NCBI GenBank assembly: GCA_027924585.1
Contig: BSBM01000461.1
Coordinates: forward strand, 5,392,501 to 5,456,500
Origin: Larix kaempferi
Lineage: Eukaryota; Streptophyta; Pinopsida; Pinales; Pinaceae
Direction: 5' to 3'
Length of the DNA stretch: 64,000 nucleotides
Under the pieces are notes generated by a model. It did not search any database. It saw only the letters and a program-made list of their open reading frames with translations, and was not told where the DNA came from. Positions 57,665-64,000 of the stretch are shown one piece after another (positions within the stretch are counted from its first letter, which is position 1; each line of letters opens with the position of its first letter). A program made the position numbers and the translations under genes.

Positions 57665-58175
57665 CTAGGACTGACTAGTGCTTGTAGGCAGTTGTTGTTG
57701 GATGCAGGTTTCGACAATGGCTTCTACACATAATGACAGGTGATGTTGAAAATATTCCCACTCATGGAGTGCATACTGAATATCGATCGTAAGGGTGGTG
57801 AGGCTAGACAGGTTCTCCAGTTTGTCATGAACCGGTTGGTCTCGAATATTGATCATGTCTTTCCCTAATATGAGTGTCTCGTTGTCGGCAGTGGAGAGTA
57901 GGTGCTAAAGCTGTGGTATGATCTTGTCGACTATTTTCAAGCTTACTTGAGCTTGTGTGATCCATTGTTCTTCTTTCTTCTCCAGCTTTTCTAGCTTCAT
58001 ATGCTCCATACTAATTTGGTCATCGAGGATTTGTGTGAGAGATTCATGAACATCCTGTCGTTGTTATTGGAGGTTGTTAATAAGATTGCGGGTTCTCTGC
58101 ATTTCAACAAACACATTGCCATAATGTGTATACCAGTTGCGCAATACTTCTGTGGTCGTAGTATTTCTGTGGCAT
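57665..58175 (-). pseudogene. Non-pol ORF next to the minus-strand LTR
   Basis: One minus frame with two stops (near 57905 and 58060) encodes a Leu/Glu/Lys-rich, probably coiled-coil protein containing SLTQILDDQISMEHMKLEKL and DKLENLSSLTTLTIDIQYAL, ending TSTSQS at 57665. No enzyme domain. Its place just inside a 3' LTR suggests an extra ORF of a non-autonomous LTR element. Function unknown. Confidence 0.45.
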
Positions 58176-59045
58176 ATTGTGCTAACAGATTGTCTGCTTC
58201 TATGAAGGTTGTATACTGGTTTCTCATGATGATAGAGGTTTCTTATGCTTGATCCTATCGTTCCTTGGTCAGCTGCATGTGGAGATTTGACACGACATTT
58301 TCAAACAAGGAATATGCTTTGTTGTTGTGGGGAAAAATGCACCTATAGTTCAGGGGAGAAACTACCAACTTACGGTGATAAAGATAGACTTACAAGCATT
58401 CCGCAAGTACAGCAAATAAATGAAGAGATTAGGGTTTAGAGATGTAGGCACCTCATTCAGAAGGTTGATCCTAGCTTTGGCTCCCTCGCTCTTCAATGCT
58501 TATCCAGTGTCGCAACGCCCAGACCTGCAAAACAACTTGATACCTTTCTCAAACACATTTGACTACATATATAAGACTGATATTCATAATAGAAGAAGAC
58601 ATCAGATTATAAACAAACTATAATCAAATCTAATACACATTAATAGTTCATATTTGGAAAGAGAAGAACGTCTGATCTTTATTGATGAATGAAAGTAAGT
58701 ACATAAAGTTATACCTTCCTTCAAGCTTGGCACTTCACAAAACCTAGATTCAACATCTCCTGCTTCCGTTCTCCAAGGATTCCAGCCTCTAATCAACTGT
58801 GCTAAGGTTTACCAAAACTGAAGCACAAGAGAGAGGGATGAGAGTCTCCATTCCTCCAGCATAACTTTGTAATTGGGCTTAGTCCCTTCACATGGCCCTT
58901 CTACCCTCCTTATATAGTCAATGAGGAAGAGGAAAAGAAGTTATAACCGCTCAAGAGGTTTCCCAACCAACTTAACTTACTCGAATTTCGAGATTTTGAC
59001 CAAAACAGGGGTGTACGCTACTCTACAGTAGACAAAGTCACGTAC

Positions 59046-59122
59046 ACACGCTACTATTTCAACAGTGGAGTCGCGCTCAGTAGGGTATACACGCTACTAT
59101 TTCAACAGTGGAGTCGCGCTCA
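59046..59122. repeat. Direct repeat, 34 bp, two copies
   Basis: ACACGCTACTATTTCAACAG plus TGGAGTCGCGCTCA occurs identically at 59046-59079 and 59089-59122. Confidence 0.9.
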
Positions 59123-60132
59123 TGTTAAAAAATGGCCAAAAACAGGGTTTTCTGCTCATTTTCAGGAGATGGTTTGGTCTGGAAAAATGTTCCTAAGGGT
59201 CATATACATCAAATGGGTCAAGAATGAGGTAATTTAAACCATTTTTAGTGTCCCAAATGACTCCTCCATCCACAAATGTCCTGTTGTGTGACTGAACTTG
59301 ATCTCAAGAAGTGTCGTCATGGATGGAGAGGTGTCATTTCAATCTATAACACCTGTCAATGTGATATCCTCTACGCACGCCAACTTCATCTACTCCTCAT
59401 AGTCTATGCTCTCAAAAATACCTCAACTTCTCTCCTCCCAATTTATATCAATGGCCTACTCTTCTCCTCAAGCTCTCTGCTCCTTACCCTCTTTTCTCTC
59501 AATGGCCTCTTATGCTCCTTACCCTTTTTACTCTAGTCTTCTATCAATGCCATCCTTTTCTCCTCACCCTCTCTACTCTTGGTGGCATCCTCTACTCCTC
59601 ACCCTCTCTTCTCTTGGCTTCTATCGACGAACTCCTCAGCTCCAACTCTCTTGACCAGGGCTTGCTCTTGTCTCGAGCTCTCAACGCTCTCGACCAAAGC
59701 CTACCCTTGGACAGGTATTTCTCTTAGCTCCAACACTTTCGAACAGGGCTTTCTTTTGGATCTAATGCTCATGCCAAGGCTTTCTCTCAGCTCCAATGCT
59801 CTCGACTAGGTCGAGCTTATGGAAATGGTAAGTCAAAATGGTAAACAAGGCTTATCGAAATGGTTAATGAATATGGTAAACAAAACTTTGGGTTGTGTTT
59901 TGTTTTGTTTTTTAATTATTTTAAATTAATTAAATTATTATTTATAATGTTATCTAAATTATTTATATTGTTATTAAAATTAAAATTATTTTAATTATAA
60001 TGTTTATTGCTATTAAATTTAAAATTTTATTTACAATGTTATATTATTATTAAAATTATTGTTATATTGTTATTAAAATTAAATTATTTATAATGTTATT
60101 AATTAAAATTATTTTAAAAATATTTACATTTG

Positions 60133-60657
60133 ATGATTATGATGATGATGATGATGCTCTTACTATGATCAAGATGTTGGTCCTACTAGCATCATCATGA
60201 GCATCAATACATCATAACATGGTTGCTAGGATATCACAAGTTACTCAAGTAACTATCAATATATAAGTCCCTAACATGTATAAATATTAAACCATAATAA
60301 CAATTAGAATCTCATTTCTAAGCATTATCCTATTTATCCCTATATTGCATAGAAGAATGGGAAACAAACATGATGATACTATTAAAGTGGAGAGAATAAT
60401 AGTTGTTCACTTTGGAGGCAAATCCTATTAGCCAACAACTATCTACCTCTTGTTCCTTCTCAACCCACTAAACCAATCTAAAACGATGACAACAATAATA
60501 AAGCCAATCTACAATGATGACGACGATGATGATCATGATGAAAATGATGGCGATGACGATGAGAATGACAATAATTATGTTGATGATGATCATGACAATA
60601 TTAATGGTGATATGATGATGATGACGATGTTGGTCTTACCATGATGATGATGACGAT
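60133..60657. repeat. Imperfect GAT/ATG trinucleotide runs
   Basis: Several tracts of GATGATGATG-type sequence with GAC/GAA interruptions, including a directly repeated ATGATGATGACGATGTTGGT near 60613 and 60643. An Asp-rich frame (60450-60644) follows from the repeat. Confidence 0.85.
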
Positions 60658-61112
60658 GTTGGTTGTAATATTGTATTATTATCAAGGAGGAGAGCATAAG
60701 ATATACGTTCACTTTGCAAAAGGGAAGGGAGGATAGTAGATAAGTTGAAGAACCATGCAATCCCACTCTTATAATGTGGAAAATCTACAATATGCCTTCT
60801 GCTATAGGTGATCAAAATTGATTGATTCCATGTGGAAGGGGCCAACATTGAATTTGTTGCAAACTTTTCTTGCATCTCAAAAAATGAACCTTATAAGACT
60901 AAACTTATACTTTGATGATATGGGAGGGTTTTCAAAATAAAAAATAGGCTGGGAGTGGCATTCCGACCATGAAAGGGAAAAATATTGGGCTCCTAATTTA
61001 ATATTTTTCCAATGTATAATTCTATGCAAATTGCAGTTGCATCTCATAGAAATTGACATAATCAACTTGAAAAATTACCTCACAGGTAATTTCAAGACAT
61101 ATATATTAATCA

Positions 61113-61463
61113 TTAATATTCTAGTTCTTCATCAGAATTAGAATCAGAATCATCGAGATCCGAATAAATGAAAGGATTGGTCATAATAACACATTCTTCT
61201 TCAACCTCTTCACCTAACACATCTAACTATTGATGGTATGCCTCATCTTCAAATTCTTCATCTCTGACATCTAGTACCTGCTCCTGATCTATATCACCTT
61301 CAATGTCTTCTTCAAGTACTTCTTGGTTTGACACAACTACCTGATCCTCTACATCATCGTCTTGATCTTCTTCATCATCAAATTCTTTTGGTACAATATA
61401 TTTTACAAGACTTCCTCTTGGATCATACTTAACTACATATGACCAAATGGATTTATTTGTCAT
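61113..61463 (-). pseudogene. Acidic C-terminal protein remnant
   Basis: Minus frame from 61463 (NKSIWSYVVKYDPRGSLVKY) into a very acidic stretch rich in Glu, Asp, Gln and Val, a stop at 61227-61229, then the same frame continues with VLGEEVEEECV and a DSDSNSDEELEY end at 61113. The frame continuing past the stop with the same composition suggests one C-terminal exon. It could be the acidic tail of a DNA-transposon protein such as a CACTA transposase, but no diagnostic motif is visible. Confidence 0.4.
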
Positions 61464-61694
61464 TAGAAAATTTGCTCACACTGACTTGGAAGGACATAAG
61501 GCTCTTACCCTACTCAAATAGCCTTGTATTAATCATGGAAAATCCATTAGCATGCTCAATAAGAGTTCTATCATGATCATGTTCATTCATTTGTAACTTC
61601 AAAACTTAAACTTAAAGAGAAATTCTACCAACAAAACTTAAAGAGAAATACTTTGAAGGATTCAAAGTCTAACTCTGGTATATATTTTAGGTAG

Positions 61695-62014
61695 TGTTGG
61701 AGGAGCCTAGGTTGGATGCCCAACTAGGTCCTCCGTCTAATCACTTCTTAGAACATGTAAAACCGACGTGTCGACTAGGTCACATAAGTTAGTGAACCGA
61801 CGGGTCATTATGTAACTATCTATAATATATATATATAGGCTGGAGAGCCAAATACAAGGCGTCACTAAGACATTGTATTGTATTTTGGTTCAGAGTAATA
61901 GAAATACTTCTTGGCTCTGCGACCATTACTTATATTGTGTTCATATCTATATAAGTGCTTGTTTAATATATATCATGTATCACTAGTAACTATGTAATCC
62001 AGTTAACTACAACA
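61695..62014 (+). repeat. LTR, plus orientation
   Basis: 320 bp from TGTTGGAGGAGCCTAGG to TAACTACAACA, homologous to the complement of 57200-57545. A region with no clear primer site (TTGGTTCCTTTGTTGGTG) follows. Confidence 0.7.
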
Positions 62015-62708
62015 TTGGTTCCTTTGTTGGTGATACATGCATAGCACTATAATGAGCAGGATTAAATGATAACAGAACATGAGATAAATGAATGGTGGGA
62101 GAGAAAAATATAAAACTACTTGCAAAATTATGATAGACGAAACGAGTTGACTATCGCTCAAGCAAAGGAGAAGTTCTTTCCGGAAACTCATGAAAAATTT
62201 ATCGAGTCCGTGCCGTTCACATTGAAGAAACTTATGATAAAAATATGGTAGATGAAATAGATCGACAATTGCTAAAAAAATAAATAGAGGAGGATGCACA
62301 AACTTATCTGAATGGTTCGAGAAAATTGATAATGAGTTAGATGTGAAGAGTGTGCGATCGAGGAACGCGTTTCTATCGATAATGTGAAGCATAGGCTCTA
62401 CAATGACCTGACTGAGAAATTTCTTTTCTCTCTATCGATGCTTCTGTTTAAATTCTTGATCGACAAGGGATCAACGCATAATGTCGAACCTTGACCATTA
62501 TTGTTACCACCTCTTTGAAACACAAACTGGGAAGAAAAGAAAAAACAGTGGGAAATATTTGTGATAGAGCGAGAGTGGGAACACTTCCTCAACAAATGAA
62601 CTGTTGCATCACCCGAGTTCTATAAATAAATTCGGGCTAACAATGGGGGGGTAGCCTACCAGGGTTCGATAGAGTAGATGAATAGCAGTCAACAGAAGAA
62701 AACACAAG
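62015..62708. other. Internal leader of the plus-strand LTR element, broken frames
   Basis: Short coding-looking segments in different frames (for example KEKFFPETHEKFIES and LSEWFEKIDNELDVKSVRSR), too broken to define. No pol motif. Confidence 0.4.
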
Positions 62709-63158
62709 ATGGTCAATAGTGAAAAATCTCCAAAATTTGAAAAAGATAGATCAGTGATCCATAAAAGCACTCAATATATTCAGAATATAGAACGAAAAAA
62801 GAGGAGGAAGACGCAAGAAGAGTTAAGGGAGAAAGCTAGTATGCTCCATAAAAAATGAAAGTCGGGTACAGTGGCATATGCAGATGGAAATCCACTAGAG
62901 TCGAGTCAAGCTCGACAAACTAAGGGCGTTGATGAAGACTTGCCACCGATGGATGAAGATCTATGGATGGAGCATGGAAACGCTCTCCAGGTGAGTATAC
63001 TCGAAGCTATCACTCCGTATTCCCCTTTACATTTAACGCAGAGTGCACCAGTACAAGAAATTATCAAAAAAGACTTAGTAATTCACGATGGCCAAAGTGG
63101 CATTTGGAGTCGACATAACGATGAAGGTGATGAGGTCAATAGATTATTGATCCATTGA
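62709..63158 (+). pseudogene. Non-pol ORF next to the plus-strand LTR
   Basis: From ATG 62709 one frame runs 150 codons with a single TGA near 62856. The first half is basic (IERKKRRKTQEELREKA); the second half is acidic with DEDLPPMDEDLWMEHGN and EIIKKDLVIHDGQSGIW. No family recognised. It may be the gag-region ORF of a non-autonomous element. Confidence 0.45.
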
Positions 63159-63589
63159 TCGCATGAAGGAAACTGGGTTACTTTTCAACTTGAGTTCTCT
63201 AAGAAAAGTTTTTATCTACTCTATTCAGAACGTGAGGGAGCACCCCCCCAACCACTTCCAACATTAAGTGATTCATCGAGTAAGTCGGGATCTATGAAAT
63301 TAACAAAGTACAAATTAGATAAAAAAGAACTTTACCTAGGATTTGACAGAAGCTGTCGAAGAAATTTGCCCCCCGACAGCCGACAACAAACCGACCAGAG
63401 CCATTCATATTGTTGTTGAAAGTGAAGAATGTGCATTAACTCCCGTCAGTGCACATTGAAAGATAGTAATTGTTGAAAAAAAGTGTACGAGCATTTATGC
63501 CATTGGAAACAACCCACCGTCACCACCTATGAGCTTATAAGTTGAATTCGTAGACATGACACACATAATTGAACACCTTCCCTTCTATG
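63159..63589. other. Spacer, no gene seen
   Basis: Continuation of the same element or its flank; only short frames and no recognised motif. Confidence 0.4.
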
Positions 63590-63780
63590 TGTTAATTTTT
63601 TAGCATTAATTCAATATACTCTAGGATCTTTACTGAGAGAATAACATGTACAACATATCAAGTATAACAATGCATATCAATCACACCAAGAAATCACATG
63701 AGACAATAGACACATAGAGTTTCACTGGGGAAAACCATAAAGGTGAAAAACCCCACAATTTCCTCAGAGATAGAGAGAGC
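63590..63780 (-). repeat. Partial LTR of the Copia A family
   Basis: Begins TGTTAATTTTTTAGCATTAA and follows the first 190 bp of the Copia A LTR (AGAGAATAACATGTAC, GGTGAAAAACCCCACAA, CAGAGATAGAGAGAGC), then stops at 63780. Confidence 0.85.
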
Positions 63781-64000
63781 TGTTAGGGTTAACCTTGACT
63801 CGGGATTGAGTCAAAGTTGGTTAGGTCTAGCACATGTTTTTGGGCACATGGTTTCTTGTAGCCCATGGTATTGCCCCATGGTATTGCATGTAAGGAAGCC
63901 TTTATAAGGCTTGAGGAGGCTCCATTGTAAAGTGGCCTGGAGGTGAGCGGGTGAGCTCACTTGGCCTGGCTTGGCCGGTTAGGTCAAGGGTAATGAAGAT
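63781..64000 (+). repeat. LTR-like start of another element, cut by the window end
   Basis: Begins TGTTAGGGTTAACCTTGAC exactly where the Copia A-type LTR breaks off, contains a TATA-like CTTTATAAGGC (63900) and a CCCATGGTATTG direct repeat (63866-63888). The TGTTAG start and position suggest an LTR inserted into the older LTR; its other end is outside the window. Confidence 0.5.

Larger units (their letters stand above)
58240..61112. other. Region without a supported gene, low-complexity tracts
   Basis: Holds a 43-bp-spaced direct repeat (59046-59122), a pyrimidine-rich degenerate repeat of CTCCTCACCCTCTCTACTC type (about 59390-59820), a T/A-only stretch (59880-60130) and ATG/GAT trinucleotide runs (60133-60657). 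The frames across these tracts on either strand are composition artefacts. Confidence 0.6.

Noticed and set aside
59276-59809. Overlapping Leu/Ser-rich ORFs resembling membrane segments
   Set aside because: The tract is pyrimidine-rich degenerate repeat DNA that stays open in three frames at once.
60450-60644. Asp-rich 64-codon ORF
   Set aside because: Entirely explained by GAT/ATG trinucleotide runs.

Overview
This window is nuclear DNA of a land plant with a large, repeat-rich genome. The evidence is several Ty1/Copia and Ty3/Gypsy LTR retrotransposons with plant-type primer sites, GT-AG introns and AT-rich spacers. I cannot name the species. I found no convincing single-copy host gene, rRNA, tRNA or CRISPR array; essentially everything recognisable is mobile-element DNA, nested several layers deep.

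Layout. 1-2438: minisatellite DNA and a decayed Copia gag. 2439-7441: a complete TNT1-like Copia on the minus strand with perfect 5-bp target duplications. 8357-53552: a composite region bounded by a 26-bp near-perfect terminal inverted repeat. Removing four later insertions leaves about 8.6 kb of an apparently large DNA transposon with two divergent multi-exon genes. Gene A (minus, 22540 to 12618 or further) is of unknown family. Gene B (plus, 23037-49862) has an N-terminal array of an acidic 12-residue repeat and a DUF7869-like, possibly transposase-like, core. The insertions are: 8880-12108 (gag-only LTR element); 12676-20068 (Copia family 'A', minus, TSD AGATG, inside the last exon of gene A); 24850-47646 (a tandem non-autonomous Gypsy element, LTR-internal-LTR-internal-LTR, inside gene B, itself carrying Copia family 'B' at 34907-42121); and 50215-53360 (a second gag-only LTR element, TSD TTTGC, with an intact 410-codon frame).

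53557-64000: a SIRE-like LTR fragment, an unknown coding remnant, a CTCGATCGAGCT-rich tract, a 216-bp foldback MITE-like repeat with TA duplications, two related LTRs in opposite orientation each next to a non-pol ORF, and a Copia-A-family LTR cut by another LTR-like start at the window edge.

How it fits together. Exon junctions of genes A and B keep frame across the introns, and gene B resumes in coding sense beyond the 22.8-kb Gypsy insertion, so the TIR element is the oldest layer. The retroelement polyproteins are broken mostly by stops where a relative has Gln or Arg (CAG to TAG, CGA to TGA), the pattern expected from deamination of methylated cytosine. The least damaged coding frame is the gag-only ORF at 51202-52434. 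All family assignments are from motif recognition by eye; no database search was run.
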